A stretch of DNA of 64,000 nucleotides from Roseomonas sp. (GCA_020249265.1 JADCGA010000003.1:1-64000); one strand, 5' to 3'; shown: positions 45,083-54,737, numbered from the stretch's first letter. Program-made: numbers and translations. Notes: a model not told the origin generated them from the sequence alone.

Positions 45083-45981
45083 TGTCCGCGACCGTGGCAA
45101 CCAATCGCGATATGCCGAGCCTTTATGGCACGGCGGGATCGCTCCGTTCAGAACGGCGCTGGGCGCTGATCTGGGCGTATATTTCGCTGATTTTTTCGGC
45201 GATTATTCTGCTGACGCCGCCGGTCTATATGCTGATCACCAGCCTTAAGACCAGCGCTGAAATTGCCGATCAAAGGGGCAATCCCTGGATTGTCCGCAAT
45301 CCCACGCTGGATAATTACTGGGAGCTGATCACCAATTCACTGTTTCAGGGCTTCTTCATCAATAGCGTGGTCGTGACCGTGGTGGTTGTGGCGCTGACGA
45401 TGGTGATTTCGATCCTGGCGGCCTTCGCGCTGGCGCGGATGCGCTTCTGGGGCAGCCAGGTTTTGGCCACCGGTGTGTTCCTGACCTATCTGGTGCCGGA
45501 TACGCTGCTGTTCATTCCGCTCTATCAGATTGTGGGTGGGCTTGGCTTGCTCAATTCCATCTGGGGGCTGGTGTTGGTCTATCCGACCCTGACCGTGCCC
45601 TTCTGTACCTGGATCATGATTGGCTATTTCGCCTCCATCCCGAAGGAATTGGATGAGGCAGCGCTGATTGATGGTGCCACCTGGCCGCAAATGCTGATGA
45701 AGATTTTTATTCCCGTGGCGCTGCCTGGCATTATAGCGGCGACGATCTTCGCCTTCACGGTTTCCTGGGCAGCTTTTGTCTATCCAACGGCCTTCATCAC
45801 AACACCGGATCAGATGCCGCTCACTATCGGCGTTGTCTCGCAGCTGGTGCGCGGGGATGTCTTCGTTTGGGGGCAGATCACGGCGGGCGCCCTGCTGGCC
45901 GCGCTGCCACCGGTGATCGTCTACGCCTTTCTCATGGATTACTATATCGCTGGCCTGACCGCCGGCGCGACCAAGGGTTGA
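45082..45981 (+). CDS. Sugar-type ABC transporter permease (MalG-like)
   Basis: A 299-residue permease with six helices and an EAA loop PKELDEAALIDGATWPQMLMKI near 190-211. AAGGAG lies before the start, inside the upstream gene. It pairs with the MalF-like subunit. The ATPase gene begins seven bases downstream. Confidence 0.92.
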   Translation: MSATVATNRDMPSLYGTAGSLRSERRWALIWAYISLIFSAIILLTPPVYMLITSLKTSAEIADQRGNPWIVRNPTLDNYWELITNSLFQGFFINSVVVTVVVVALTMVISILAAFALARMRFWGSQVLATGVFLTYLVPDTLLFIPLYQIVGGLGLLNSIWGLVLVYPTLTVPFCTWIMIGYFASIPKELDEAALIDGATWPQMLMKIFIPVALPGIIAATIFAFTVSWAAFVYPTAFITTPDQMPLTIGVVSQLVRGDVFVWGQITAGALLAALPPVIVYAFLMDYYIAGLTAGATKG

Positions 45982-45987
45982 TCGAAC

Positions 45988-47088
45988 ATGGCTCAGGTAT
46001 CGCTTCGCAAAATCGTCAAGGCCTATGAAGGCGGCGTCCAAGCCGTAAAAGGCATTGACCTTGAAATCAACGATCATGAATTCGTTGTGCTGGTCGGGCC
46101 TTCGGGCTGCGGCAAATCCACCACGCTCCGCATGATTGCGGGGTTGGAGGAAATCACCTCGGGCGATATCGCCATTGGCGGCACGGTGGTGAATGACATC
46201 CCACCGCGCGACCGTGACATTGCCATGGTGTTCCAGAATTACGCGCTTTATCCGCATATGAGCGTCTATGATAATATGGCCTTCGGCCTGATGCTCAGGA
46301 AATTCCCGAAGGCGGAAATTGATCGGCGTGTGACCGAAGCTGCGCGCATTCTGGACATCACGCCGCTGCTGGACCGCAAGCCCAAGGCGCTTTCCGGTGG
46401 TCAGCGTCAGCGTGTTGCGATGGGGCGCGCCATTGTGCGCGACCCCAAAGTGTTCCTATTCGATGAGCCGCTTTCCAATTTGGATGCTAAGCTGCGCGTC
46501 CAGATGCGCACCGAAATCAAGAAAGTGCATCAGACGGTGAATACCACCACTGTCTATGTGACGCATGATCAGGTGGAAGCCATGACGCTCGCGGATCGAG
46601 TCGTGGTGATGAATCACGGCATCATCGAACAAGTTGGGCCGCCGCAGGAATTGTATCACCATCCGGCGACGAAATTCGTGGCGGGCTTCATCGGCAGCCC
46701 AGCGATGAATTTCATTCCCGCCAGGCTGGAACAGACTTCTGGCGCGCTGCGCCTGCATTTGCCGCAGGATATTGTGCTGGATGTGCCGGCGGTACGCACC
46801 GCACGCTATCAGGCGCATGCGGGCAAGGATGTGTTGTTTGGCATCCGCCCCGAACACCTGACGGATGACAAGCCCACGGATAAATCCAACACCGCGCCTG
46901 TCACGCTGAAGCCCGAAGTGATCGAGCCCATGGGCATGGAAACGCTGGTGCATTTCAAGCTGAATGGTACGGATGTTTCAGCCCGGCTTGATCCGGCCAC
47001 ACCGGCGGCGGTCGGCGCGCCGCTGTCACTGATTGCGCATATGGATCAGATGCATCTGATTGATCCCACCTCTGATAAGGTACTGTGA
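45988..47088 (+). CDS. ABC transporter ATPase (UgpC/MalK-like)
   Basis: A 366-residue ATP-binding subunit. Walker [10 protein letters not shown] is at residues 37-45, the Q-loop in VFQNYALYP near 81-89, signature LSGGQ at 135-139, Walker B FLFDEP at 156-161, and the switch histidine in YVTHDQ near 192. A C-terminal OB-fold (TOBE) domain follows from about residue 240 ([21 protein letters not shown]). The MalK-like architecture confirms a CUT1-type importer. The stop overlaps the next gene. Confidence 0.94.
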   Translation: MAQVSLRKIVKAYEGGVQAVKGIDLEINDHEFVVLVGPSGCGKSTTLRMIAGLEEITSGDIAIGGTVVNDIPPRDRDIAMVFQNYALYPHMSVYDNMAFGLMLRKFPKAEIDRRVTEAARILDITPLLDRKPKALSGGQRQRVAMGRAIVRDPKVFLFDEPLSNLDAKLRVQMRTEIKKVHQTVNTTTVYVTHDQVEAMTLADRVVVMNHGIIEQVGPPQELYHHPATKFVAGFIGSPAMNFIPARLEQTSGALRLHLPQDIVLDVPAVRTARYQAHAGKDVLFGIRPEHLTDDKPTDKSNTAPVTLKPEVIEPMGMETLVHFKLNGTDVSARLDPATPAAVGAPLSLIAHMDQMHLIDPTSDKVL

Positions 47089-47846
47089 TGAAACGTCTTG
47101 AAGGTAAAACCGCCTGGGTCACCGGCGCAGGTAGCGGCATTGGCCGCGCGATTGCCATTTCATTTGCCGCAGAAGGGGCGAAGGTTGCACTGACCGGGCG
47201 CCGTATCGCGCCGCTCGAGGAAACCGCGAAGATGATCGGCGGCGGAGCGGTGATTGTGCCCGCTGATTTGACCGATGAAAAACAGGTTGCCGCTGCACTC
47301 GCCAAGGTGGAAAGCTCCATCGGCGGGCCGGATATTCTGGTGAACAATGCCGGCGTCAATCTGCCGAAGCGCTATCTGCACCAGCTAACGCCTGAGGCCA
47401 TTCGCAGCCTGGTGGATGGCAATCTGACTGCGCCCTTCTTCACCTCGGTCGCGGTGCTGCCGGGCATGAGGAAGCGTGGCGGCGGGCATATCATCCAAAT
47501 CGCCTCCATGGCGGGGAAGAATATCTCCTTCCTTTCTGGCCCTGGTTATACGGCGGCGAAGCATGGTTTTGTGGCGCTTTCGCAAAGCATCAATCAGGAA
47601 AACGGCATCCACAACATTCGTTCCTGCTGCATCTGCCCGGGCGAAGTGGCGACCGATATTCTGAAGAACCGGCCGGAACCCGTGCCGCAGGAAGATATTG
47701 AACGGTTGTTGCAGCCGGAAGATCTGGCTGCCATGGCGCTGTTCGTTGCCACCATGCCGGCGCGGGCGAACATCACCGAAATGCTGGTGACGCCGACCTA
47801 TATGCGCCTGCTGGCGCCACAGGCGAAAAAGATCGCCGCCATGTAA
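47088..47846 (+). CDS. Short-chain dehydrogenase/reductase of the ABC operon
   Basis: A 252-residue SDR with TGAGSGIGRAIA cofactor loop, LVNNAGV segment and YTAAK active site (near residue 153) in place of the common YxASK. The C-terminus (MLVTPTYMRLLAPQ) resembles SDRs in sugar-acid operons. ATG 47088 overlaps the ATPase stop by one base; a GTG at 47085 is also possible. It likely oxidises the imported compound, with the Ldh2-type dehydrogenase acting on the same or the next intermediate; this order is inference. Confidence 0.87.
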   Translation: MKRLEGKTAWVTGAGSGIGRAIAISFAAEGAKVALTGRRIAPLEETAKMIGGGAVIVPADLTDEKQVAAALAKVESSIGGPDILVNNAGVNLPKRYLHQLTPEAIRSLVDGNLTAPFFTSVAVLPGMRKRGGGHIIQIASMAGKNISFLSGPGYTAAKHGFVALSQSINQENGIHNIRSCCICPGEVATDILKNRPEPVPQEDIERLLQPEDLAAMALFVATMPARANITEMLVTPTYMRLLAPQAKKIAAM

Positions 47847-47904
47847 TCGCGCCGCGCCGGCCTTTGCTGTCGGCGTGCCTTTCCTTTCTTCTGGAGTTCC
47901 TTTC

Positions 47905-48993
47905 ATGGGCAGCACCCCTCCCGTCATGGTCAATGCCGAGGCGCTTGATGCGCTGGTCGCCAATGTGTTTCAGGCTGCCGGCTGTGATGGCCCGGAATCC
48001 CGCCGCATCAGCAGCCATCTGGTGGATGCGAATCTTGCAGGGCATGACAGCCATGGCGTGGTGCGTGTGCCGCGCTATGTGGAATGGCTTGAAGCTGGCT
48101 ATGTGCTGAAGGGTCAGACCGCCGATGTGGTAACCGATGGCGGCGCCTTTGCCGTGATTGATGGAAAATGGGGTTTTGGGCAAACTGTGGCGCCCCAAGC
48201 CGTGGATTTTGGCATTAAGCGCGCGGTGGACAATGGCGTTTGCATTACGGCTCTCCGCAATGCGGGGCATATCGGCCGCGTTGGCGCCTATGCCGAACAG
48301 GCGATGGAACAGGGGCTGATTTCGATCCATTTCGTCAATGTCGCGGGCTCCATCCTGGTGGCGCCTTTTGGCGGGGTGGAACGGCGCTTTTCGACCAATC
48401 CGGTATCCATCGGCGTGCCTCTACCGGGGCGGCCCATTCTGCTGGATTTCGCGACATCGCTTGTAGCGGAAGGCAAGGTGCTGGTGGCATCATCCGGCGG
48501 TAAGGCGCTGCCGGAAGGCGCGCTGATTGAAGCGGATGGCCGGCTTTCGACCGATCCCCATACGCTTTATGGTCCTTATGATACGCTGGGTCCGCGTGAT
48601 GTCTCGAAAGGCACGGGTGCCATTCGTGCCTTTGGCGAACATAAGGGTTCGGGCCTGGCCTTCATGTGCGAAATGCTAGCCGGCTGCCTGACCGCGGGCG
48701 GCACCAGCGGCCCGGTTTCTGAGCGCTCGCGCATCGCGAACGGCATGCTCTCCATTTTCATCTCACCCAAGCATTTCGGTACCCAGGCGGAATTCGAGCG
48801 CATGGGGCTGATTTATGCGGATTGGGTTACGCAAACCCGCCCTGCTGACCCCGCCGCGCCGGTATTGCTACCGGGCGAACCGGAAGCGACGCGCCGCGCG
48901 GAACGCCTTGCTGATGGCGTGCCGCTGCCGCTAGATACCTGGGCGAATATTCTTGGCACCGCAAAGCGGCTTGGGGTGAATAGCGCGATCTGA
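47905..48993 (+). CDS. Malate/L-lactate dehydrogenase (Ldh2) family oxidoreductase
   Basis: A 362-residue NAD(P)-dependent 2-hydroxyacid dehydrogenase of the type II malate/lactate, ureidoglycolate and 2,3-diketogulonate group. The catalytic HDSHGVVRVPRY segment is near residue 48, with RNAGHIGRVGAYAEQA near 120 and FGEHKGSGLAFMCEMLAG near 245. ATG 47905 has GGAG nine bases upstream. It closes the ABC operon and is convergent with recQ 19 bases away. In this context it probably oxidises a sugar-derived hydroxyacid. Confidence 0.9.
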   Translation: MGSTPPVMVNAEALDALVANVFQAAGCDGPESRRISSHLVDANLAGHDSHGVVRVPRYVEWLEAGYVLKGQTADVVTDGGAFAVIDGKWGFGQTVAPQAVDFGIKRAVDNGVCITALRNAGHIGRVGAYAEQAMEQGLISIHFVNVAGSILVAPFGGVERRFSTNPVSIGVPLPGRPILLDFATSLVAEGKVLVASSGGKALPEGALIEADGRLSTDPHTLYGPYDTLGPRDVSKGTGAIRAFGEHKGSGLAFMCEMLAGCLTAGGTSGPVSERSRIANGMLSIFISPKHFGTQAEFERMGLIYADWVTQTRPADPAAPVLLPGEPEATRRAERLADGVPLPLDTWANILGTAKRLGVNSAI

Positions 48994-49011
48994 ACGGGGG
49001 CGCGCCCTGCT

Positions 49012-50826
49012 TCAGGTGCCCGCTTCCCCAATGATGCGCAAGATATCAGCGCCATAGCGTTCCACGCGCGAACGCCCCATCCCCGGCACTTCCAGTAATT
49101 CTTCCGTGTTGGATGGCCGCCGCGCGGCAAGGCCCGCCAAGGTGCGATCATCCGCCACCACATAAGCCGGCACAGCTTGCGCCTGGGCAATGCCGCGGCG
49201 CCAGGCGCGCAGCGCTTCAAACACCGGGTCATCGGAACCAATGCCCGCCACATCCGGCCCCTTGCGCACCGGGGCCGCTTTCTTGCCGGCCTGCACCACA
49301 TCCTCGCGCAGCATCACCACATCCTCACCGCGCAGAATGGGGCGCGCGGCTTCGGTGGCCACAAGCTCTCCGTGGTTTTCTACCGCCACATCCAAAGCGC
49401 CGCGGCCCACCAATTGCCGCGCCACGCCGCGCCAGGCGGTATCGGGCAGATCCTTCCCCACGCCGAAAGTGGGCAGCTTGTCATGGGAAAATTGCGCTAC
49501 CTTATCGGTCAGCCGCCCGCGCAGCACATCCACCACATGCATCACGCCAAAGCGCTGGCCAGTGCGCAGCACAGCGGAAATCATCTTCTGCGCGGCGATT
49601 GTGCCATCGAAAAGCCGAGGCGGGCGCAGGCAAATATCGCAATGCCCGCAGGCTTCGCGCTCCGGTTCTTCGCCAAAGCAGCGGAGCAGCAGCGCACGAC
49701 GACACGTGGCGGCTTCCGCAATGCCCACCATGGCTTCAAGCCGCGTGCGTTCCACGCGCTTTTGTTCGTCATTCGCTGGGCTTTCGGCGATGCGATGGCG
49801 GGCCAGCGCAATATCCCCCGCGCCATAAAGCAATAAGGCGCGCGCCGGCAGCCCATCTCGCCCCGCGCGACCGATTTCCTGATACCAGCTTTCAGGTGAG
49901 CGCGGCAGATCGAGATGCGCCACCCAGCGCAGATCAGGCCGATCTATGCCCATGCCGAAGGCGATGGTCGCGGTCATCACCATCTCCTCACCGCGCGAAA
50001 AACGCCGATGCGCTTCACGCTTGGCACTGGCTTCCATGCCGGCGTGAAAGGAAATGGCTTCAGTGCCATCATCACGCAGCCAGGCGGCGGTGCTTTCGGT
50101 CTTCGCACGGCTGCCGCAATAGATAATGCCGGTGCCGCCAGCTTCACGGATCAAGGCGCGGATTTGGCCGCGTTCATTCTCACGCGGCGCGGCTTCGATC
50201 AGGATATTGGGCCGGTCGAAGGAAGCGCGAAACACCGGCGCTTCCTGCAAGCCCAATTGCAGGCGGATATCTTCCACTGTGCGCGGGTCAGCCGTGGCCG
50301 TCAGTGCCACGCGCGGCACATGCGGAAAGCGCGCGCCCAATATGCCAAGGCCGCGATATTCGGGCCGGAAATGATGCCCCCATTGGCTGACGCAATGCGC
50401 CTCATCCACCGCGAAAAGCGCGATATCCAAGCCTTCAAGCCGCGCCTGCATCGTCTCCAGCGTTAGCCGCTCGGGTGAGACATAAAGCAGCTTCAGCGTC
50501 CCATTGTGCAAATCGCGCAGCACGCCGCGCGCTTCATCCGGCGGCAGTTCCGAATGCAAAGCGCTTGCGGCGACACCCTGTTGGCGGAGCGCGGCCACCT
50601 GGTCTTCCATCAAAGCAATCAGCGGAGAGACAACAATCCCAATCCCAGGGCGACAAAGTGCGGGCACCTGGAAACACAGGCTTTTGCCGCCGCCGGTCGG
50701 CATCAGGACCAGCCCTGAGCCACCAGCCGCGACATGGCGGATCACTTCTTCCTGCCGGCCACGAAAGGCGCTGTAGCCAAAGACGCGCCGCAGCGTTTCG
50801 CGCGGGGCGTCATGCATGGCGTTCAT
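49012..50826 (-). CDS. recQ: ATP-dependent DNA helicase RecQ
   Basis: A 604-residue 3'-5' helicase for recombination and fork repair. Motif I MPTGGGKS (near 42-49), motif [10 protein letters not shown] (DEAH, near 140), and aromatic-rich [10 protein letters not shown] follow; the second lobe has GRAGRDG. A zinc-binding region carries [10 protein letters not shown] and CGHCDIC (about 375-400). RQC and a C-terminal HRDC domain (about 525-600, ending [16 protein letters not shown]) complete the normal architecture. Two nearby ATGs (50826 and 50817) are possible starts. Confidence 0.95.
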   Translation of the reverse strand: MNAMHDAPRETLRRVFGYSAFRGRQEEVIRHVAAGGSGLVLMPTGGGKSLCFQVPALCRPGIGIVVSPLIALMEDQVAALRQQGVAASALHSELPPDEARGVLRDLHNGTLKLLYVSPERLTLETMQARLEGLDIALFAVDEAHCVSQWGHHFRPEYRGLGILGARFPHVPRVALTATADPRTVEDIRLQLGLQEAPVFRASFDRPNILIEAAPRENERGQIRALIREAGGTGIIYCGSRAKTESTAAWLRDDGTEAISFHAGMEASAKREAHRRFSRGEEMVMTATIAFGMGIDRPDLRWVAHLDLPRSPESWYQEIGRAGRDGLPARALLLYGAGDIALARHRIAESPANDEQKRVERTRLEAMVGIAEAATCRRALLLRCFGEEPEREACGHCDICLRPPRLFDGTIAAQKMISAVLRTGQRFGVMHVVDVLRGRLTDKVAQFSHDKLPTFGVGKDLPDTAWRGVARQLVGRGALDVAVENHGELVATEAARPILRGEDVVMLREDVVQAGKKAAPVRKGPDVAGIGSDDPVFEALRAWRRGIAQAQAVPAYVVADDRTLAGLAARRPSNTEELLEVPGMGRSRVERYGADILRIIGEAGT

Positions 50827-51265
50827 GCGGGCGCGGCATTCAGATGGCGGCGGCGCGTCACAAAGGGCTCCGATTCGCGGTTTCCTTTAGGTCGCCCGCC
50901 CGGGGCGCCGCGTCAATTGTCTGGAAGCTGCGGTGGCAGCGGGGCAGGTGCGAAGCGCGCGCAAAAAACTACCGTGATCCAGCAGGCTGGACCACGGTAG
51001 AGTGCAGGACTTGGCGCCAAGTAGCAGTTGCGGCGCCGATGGGAGAGACTTAGTCGCTTAGAAAACTGGCGACAGACATGAGTGTAGCCGCGAAAGATTG
51101 CTGTTCGGTTTCGATGGTGGCGATTTCTCGTGATTTGGCGGCGGGGCAATACCCGAAAAACCCCTTGAAAGATTGCGGGGGCGAAATTCTTTGGATAGGC
51201 TTGTTACAGGATAGGGCGCGAAAGGTCTTTGGGATTATCGGCCCTGCTTTTGAGGGGAAGGTTCT
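50827..51265. other. Intergenic region upstream of recQ and the 51266 lipoprotein
   Basis: A 439-base gap between divergent genes. It holds the recQ leader, the hairpin-terminated stretch listed as a possible small RNA, and (51060-51250) a region of lower GC preceding the lipoprotein with GAGGGGAAGG just before its start. Several open frames cross it, but none has family character. Confidence 0.5.
50963..51080 (-). ncRNA. Possible small RNA with intrinsic terminator
   Basis: On the minus strand a strong hairpin, arms 50969-50982 and 50987-51000 with one G-U pair, is followed by six U residues (50963-50968). There is no minus-strand gene for 3 kb upstream that would need this terminator. A second hairpin (GGCGCC arms in 51013-51037) lies just before it. 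Together they look like a short independent transcript. The 5' end and promoter are not recognisable, so 51080 is only a guess. Confidence 0.3.
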
Positions 51266-52267
51266 ATGCGTCGCATTGGTTCGATTTTCGCCACGCTTGG
51301 GCTTTTGTTGGTGACGGCTTGCGCGCCCAAGCCGGAGCTGATGTCTGCCGAGCAGATTGCACGGCCGCATGTTGTTTCGATTATCGCAACTGATACGAAG
51401 GTGATACTCGATCCGGGCCGACCTGCTTCTAATGTTAGTGCAGGGCCAATGGTTGGTGCGCCTTTAGCGGCGGTGGCTGTGGGCGCCTTGATTGCCGGCG
51501 CGGCACAGGGCGCTGAGACGGCGCGTGCCAATGCGCGGCGCAGTCGTGCAGAGGCTTTGCGGGATCAGCTCGGCCCCACCGAAGAGGTTGGCGCAGACCT
51601 TCAGAGGCAATTCCGCGATGCTCTGGCTGCCGAGATTGCGCGGGGAATACGAATGCCGATACAGCGGATCGAAAGTCGCCCCGTGTCATGGAGTATGGCC
51701 CCGAAAGATGAGATTCAACTCAACATGCGTTTGGAGAGTTTGTTGACGCAGGATGCCAGGTCCATAACCTTACAACTCTGGGTTTCCCAATTGGCTTGGA
51801 AGCCAGGCGATCAACGGCCAACCTGGTTGAACAGTTACGATTTTGTTGCATTCTCGCCACCGATCCAAGCGGCATCTGAAGAAGAAGCGTTAGCGTTGTG
51901 GAAGGAAAACAACTACGCCCGCCTTCGGCAGGCCACACGCGCTTTGATACCGGAAATCATGATCTTACTTCGCATGGCTCTTTTTGATGTTGCTTCCACG
52001 GATTTGAGCAATGCGCCATCAGTTAGCACCAAAATGCCCGGCTTTTCGCTCGTTTCGCATGGCCGAACAGCAATCCTTTATCGCGAAGCACCTGGAAGGT
52101 CACAAACCAATTTTCAACCGGGTGTCTCGGGTCCTTTAGTGCGGCGAACCCCAGAACGGGGCTACTTGGCTATTCATAACTTTGCCGTCGACCCGCTAAG
52201 ACCCGGCGACATAGATTATATGAGGCCCGGCTGGGCTTGGGTCAGCGTTCCCGCTGGCTCGCTCTAA
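51266..52267 (+). CDS. Lipoprotein of unknown function
   Basis: A 333-residue predicted lipoprotein: signal with lipobox LVTAC, acylated cysteine at residue 19. Residues 58-85 form a hydrophobic glycine-zipper-like stretch (GPMVGAPLAAVAVGALIAGAA), which could insert in a membrane. Next is a charged helical region (about 85-130) and a beta-rich C-terminal part. I recognise no family. GAGGGGAAGG before ATG 51266 supports the start. Base composition is more AT-rich than neighbours, which hints at separate origin. A GC hairpin follows the stop. Confidence 0.7.
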   Translation: MRRIGSIFATLGLLLVTACAPKPELMSAEQIARPHVVSIIATDTKVILDPGRPASNVSAGPMVGAPLAAVAVGALIAGAAQGAETARANARRSRAEALRDQLGPTEEVGADLQRQFRDALAAEIARGIRMPIQRIESRPVSWSMAPKDEIQLNMRLESLLTQDARSITLQLWVSQLAWKPGDQRPTWLNSYDFVAFSPPIQAASEEEALALWKENNYARLRQATRALIPEIMILLRMALFDVASTDLSNAPSVSTKMPGFSLVSHGRTAILYREAPGRSQTNFQPGVSGPLVRRTPERGYLAIHNFAVDPLRPGDIDYMRPGWAWVSVPAGSL

Positions 52268-52281
52268 CGCTGCCCTACCAC

Positions 52282-52308
52282 CCTGGGCGGGCCTGAAACC
52301 CGCCCAGG
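52282..52308 (+). terminator. GC-rich hairpin after the lipoprotein gene
   Basis: CCTGGGCGGG (52282-52291) pairs perfectly with CCCGCCCAGG (52299-52308) around a seven-base loop, 15 bases after the stop codon. It lacks a U tract, so termination may be inefficient or factor-assisted. Confidence 0.5.
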
Positions 52309-52374
52309 CGCCGTGAACTCCCCGCACCGCTGCGCCGATTTCCCGCGCGCCCATTCTCGGCTAACAAACGCCCC

Positions 52375-53574
52375 ATGTCCTCCCCCGCCCCCCGTTTGCC
52401 GCTTACCGGCCTCAAGCTCGTGGAGCTTGGCCATTACATCGCCGCGCCTTTCGCCACGCGCCTGCTGGCCGATCTCGGTGCTGAGGTGATCAAGGTCGAA
52501 CCCCCGGGCGGGGACCCGGTGCGCGGTTGGGGCAGCAATATCAATGGCAATGCCGTTTGGTTCAGCGTGCATGGGCGCAATAAACTCAGCGTCACGCTTG
52601 ATCTGAAAAAGCCGGAGGATCGCGCGAAGCTGATCGCGCTGCTCCGCCGCGCCGATGGGCTGATTGAGAATTTCCGCGCGGGCTATCTGGAACGCGTGGG
52701 GCTTGGGCCGGATGTGCTGCATCAGGAAAACCCGCGCCTCGTGATCGGGCGGATTTCCGGCTATGGGCAAGACGGTCCCTATAAGGACAAGCCGGCTTTT
52801 GGCGCGATTGGGGAAGCGATGGGGGGCTTGAGGCACCTCACGGGCCATCCGGGTGAGCAGGGGCTGCCGCCGCCGCGCTGCGGGGTTTCCATTAGCGATG
52901 ACCTGGCCGGGATTTACTGCGCGCTTGCTGTGGTTTCCGCCTGCTGGGCGGTGAAGGGCGACCCCAATGCCAAGGGCCGCGTGGTGGATGTGGATCTGGT
53001 GAGCAGCGTATTCTCCCTCATGGAAGGGATGCTGCCGGAATATGGGCTTTTCGGCTGGGTGAGGCAGCCGCAGGGCGCGGCCATCAAGACCGCAGCGCCG
53101 ACCAATACCTACCCCTGCGCCGATGGCAAATGGCTGTGCGTTGCCGGCAATTCGGATTTGATCTTCCGTCGCCTGATGGCCGCTATCGGCCAGCCGGAAT
53201 TGGCGGATGCGCCGCGCTTCGCCACCAATGGGCTGCGCTGCGACAATGTGGCGGAGTTGGATGCCGCGATTGCCGCCTGGACCCGCACCAAGCCGGCTGC
53301 GGAGGCCGAGGCCATTCTGGAAGCGGCCGAAGTACCCTGTTCGCGGCTTTACGACATGGCCGATTGCGCCAATGACCCGCATTTCCGCGAACGCGGCTGG
53401 GTGATGGAAGTGGCGGACCCCCTGCTGGGCCAGGTGCTGCACCCAGCGGCACCCTTCCGCTTTGATGGCGTGGCGCCGCAGGAGATCGTGCGCTGGCCAG
53501 GCCCGGCGGCGGGGGCGCATAATGATCACGTCTTCAAGGAACTTCTGGCCGAAGCGAAGGAGAAGCAGGCATGA
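52375..53574 (+). CDS. CaiB/BaiF-type (family III) CoA-transferase
   Basis: A 399-residue CoA-transferase that moves CoA between organic acids through an aspartyl-CoA thioester. Family hallmarks are LTGLKLVELGHYIAAPFATRLLADLGAEVIKVEPPGGDP at the N-terminus and NPRLVIGRISGYGQDGP, followed by KPAFGAIGEAMGG, where a catalytic aspartate would be expected in the usual DPAF. Here that position reads KPAF, so the nucleophile should be checked. The stop overlaps the next gene by four bases. The lyase partner suggests a 3-hydroxy-3-methylacyl-CoA substrate. Confidence 0.88.
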   Translation: MSSPAPRLPLTGLKLVELGHYIAAPFATRLLADLGAEVIKVEPPGGDPVRGWGSNINGNAVWFSVHGRNKLSVTLDLKKPEDRAKLIALLRRADGLIENFRAGYLERVGLGPDVLHQENPRLVIGRISGYGQDGPYKDKPAFGAIGEAMGGLRHLTGHPGEQGLPPPRCGVSISDDLAGIYCALAVVSACWAVKGDPNAKGRVVDVDLVSSVFSLMEGMLPEYGLFGWVRQPQGAAIKTAAPTNTYPCADGKWLCVAGNSDLIFRRLMAAIGQPELADAPRFATNGLRCDNVAELDAAIAAWTRTKPAAEAEAILEAAEVPCSRLYDMADCANDPHFRERGWVMEVADPLLGQVLHPAAPFRFDGVAPQEIVRWPGPAAGAHNDHVFKELLAEAKEKQA

Positions 53575-54473
53575 CCGGCAAGGTGACCATCAGCGAAGTC
53601 GCCCCGCGTGACGGGATTCAATCCATCACCGGCGATTTCGTCCCGACCGAGGTGAAAATCGCGCTGATCCAGGCGCTGTATGATGCCGGGCTCAGGCGGA
53701 TGGAAATCGGTTCCTTCGTGTCGCCCAAGGCCATTCCGCAAATGGCGGATACGGCGGCGGTGCTGGCCTTCGCGAAAACCCTGCCGGGGCTGGAAAGCAC
53801 CGTGCTGGTGCCGAACCGGCGCGGGTTTGACGCGGCGATTGCCGGCGGCGCGGAACGGCTTGGCTTTTTCATGTCGGCCACCGCCGGCCACAACAAGGCC
53901 AATCTGAACCGCACGCGGGAAGAAAGCTTCGCCGAATTGGCATCTCTGGTGCGAGATACGCCAAAGGGCACGCTGATCCGCTTCAACCTTTCCTGCGTGT
54001 TCCACTGCCCCTTTGATGGCGTGGTGGAAGATGCGGAAGCGCTTGATTGGGTGGAACGCATTGTGGCGCTGAACCCCGATATGGAGATCGCGTTGGCCGA
54101 TACCACTGGCAATGCCAGCCCCGATCAGGTCCGCCGCGTGTTTGAAAAAGCCCATGCCGCTTGGGGGCATCGCTTTGCCTTCCATGGCCATGACACTTAC
54201 GGCATGGGGGTGGCCAATGTGGCGGCAGCTTATGAAGCGGGTTGCCGCGTGATTGACAGCGCCGCGGGCGGCATTGGCGGCTGCCCCTTCGCGCCAGGTG
54301 CGACCGGCAATGTGGCGACGGAAGATGTGGTTTGGATGTTCCGCCGCATGGGGGTGGAAACCGGTGTCGCGTGGAACAGCCTGCTGGTCGCAGCCGATAT
54401 GGCGGCTTCCATCAAGGGCGCCATCCCGGGCGGGCGGATGCGCGGCGTGCGCGCGGCGCGGCTTGCGGCGTGA
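53571..54473 (+). CDS. Hydroxymethylglutaryl-CoA lyase family enzyme
   Basis: A 300-residue DRE-TIM lyase cleaving 3-hydroxy-3-methylglutaryl-CoA or a close relative to acetyl-CoA and a keto acid. The metal and catalytic motifs are PRDGIQS near residue 14 and FHGHDTYGMGVANV near 204-217, and the signature GGCPFAPGATGNVATED (near 240-256) with its active-site cysteine is almost canonical. Overlap with the upstream CoA-transferase suggests a two-step activation-and-cleavage pathway, as in citramalate or HMG catabolism. The physiological substrate is not established. Confidence 0.9.
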   Translation: MTGKVTISEVAPRDGIQSITGDFVPTEVKIALIQALYDAGLRRMEIGSFVSPKAIPQMADTAAVLAFAKTLPGLESTVLVPNRRGFDAAIAGGAERLGFFMSATAGHNKANLNRTREESFAELASLVRDTPKGTLIRFNLSCVFHCPFDGVVEDAEALDWVERIVALNPDMEIALADTTGNASPDQVRRVFEKAHAAWGHRFAFHGHDTYGMGVANVAAAYEAGCRVIDSAAGGIGGCPFAPGATGNVATEDVVWMFRRMGVETGVAWNSLLVAADMAASIKGAIPGGRMRGVRAARLAA

Positions 54474-54587
54474 TCGGCTGGCCGCGTCGCACCATGGCGC
54501 GGCCTGAATCCTTCCATTTTTCGGACGTTTTTGCCGGTCATAAGCACGCCGCCTGATGTTTGAAGTCAGGCGTGGTGGAGTTGGCGC

Positions 54588-54737
54588 ATGTCCGATAGCG
54601 AAATGGCCCGCAAATTGGCCGAGCTTGACCGGCTATTGAACGACCCGGAAACCCGCATGGATGCCGGGCGCGTTTGGGCCTTGGCCCAGGAACTGAAAGC
54701 GCCCGTCGCCAGGACAATCGCCTTAAGCCAGGGATGA
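54588..54737 (+). CDS. Small conserved-looking protein, 49 residues
   Basis: Encodes MSDSEMARKLAELDRLL onward to a TGA at 54735-54737. GGTGGAG lies about eight bases before the ATG, and codon use matches that of the neighbouring genes. The protein is predicted to form one or two helices (KLAELDRLLNDPE and RVWALAQELK). I do not know a function; short proteins of this kind beginning with a KLAELxRLLNDP helix seem familiar from related genomes, but I cannot name a family. Confidence 0.55.
   Translation: MSDSEMARKLAELDRLLNDPETRMDAGRVWALAQELKAPVARTIALSQG

Noticed and set aside
50913-51370. Minus-strand frames of 78 and 106 codons around 51.1 kb
   Set aside because: They overlap the 51266 lipoprotein gene or the terminator hairpin and have compositions rich in Arg and Pro typical of antisense shadows.
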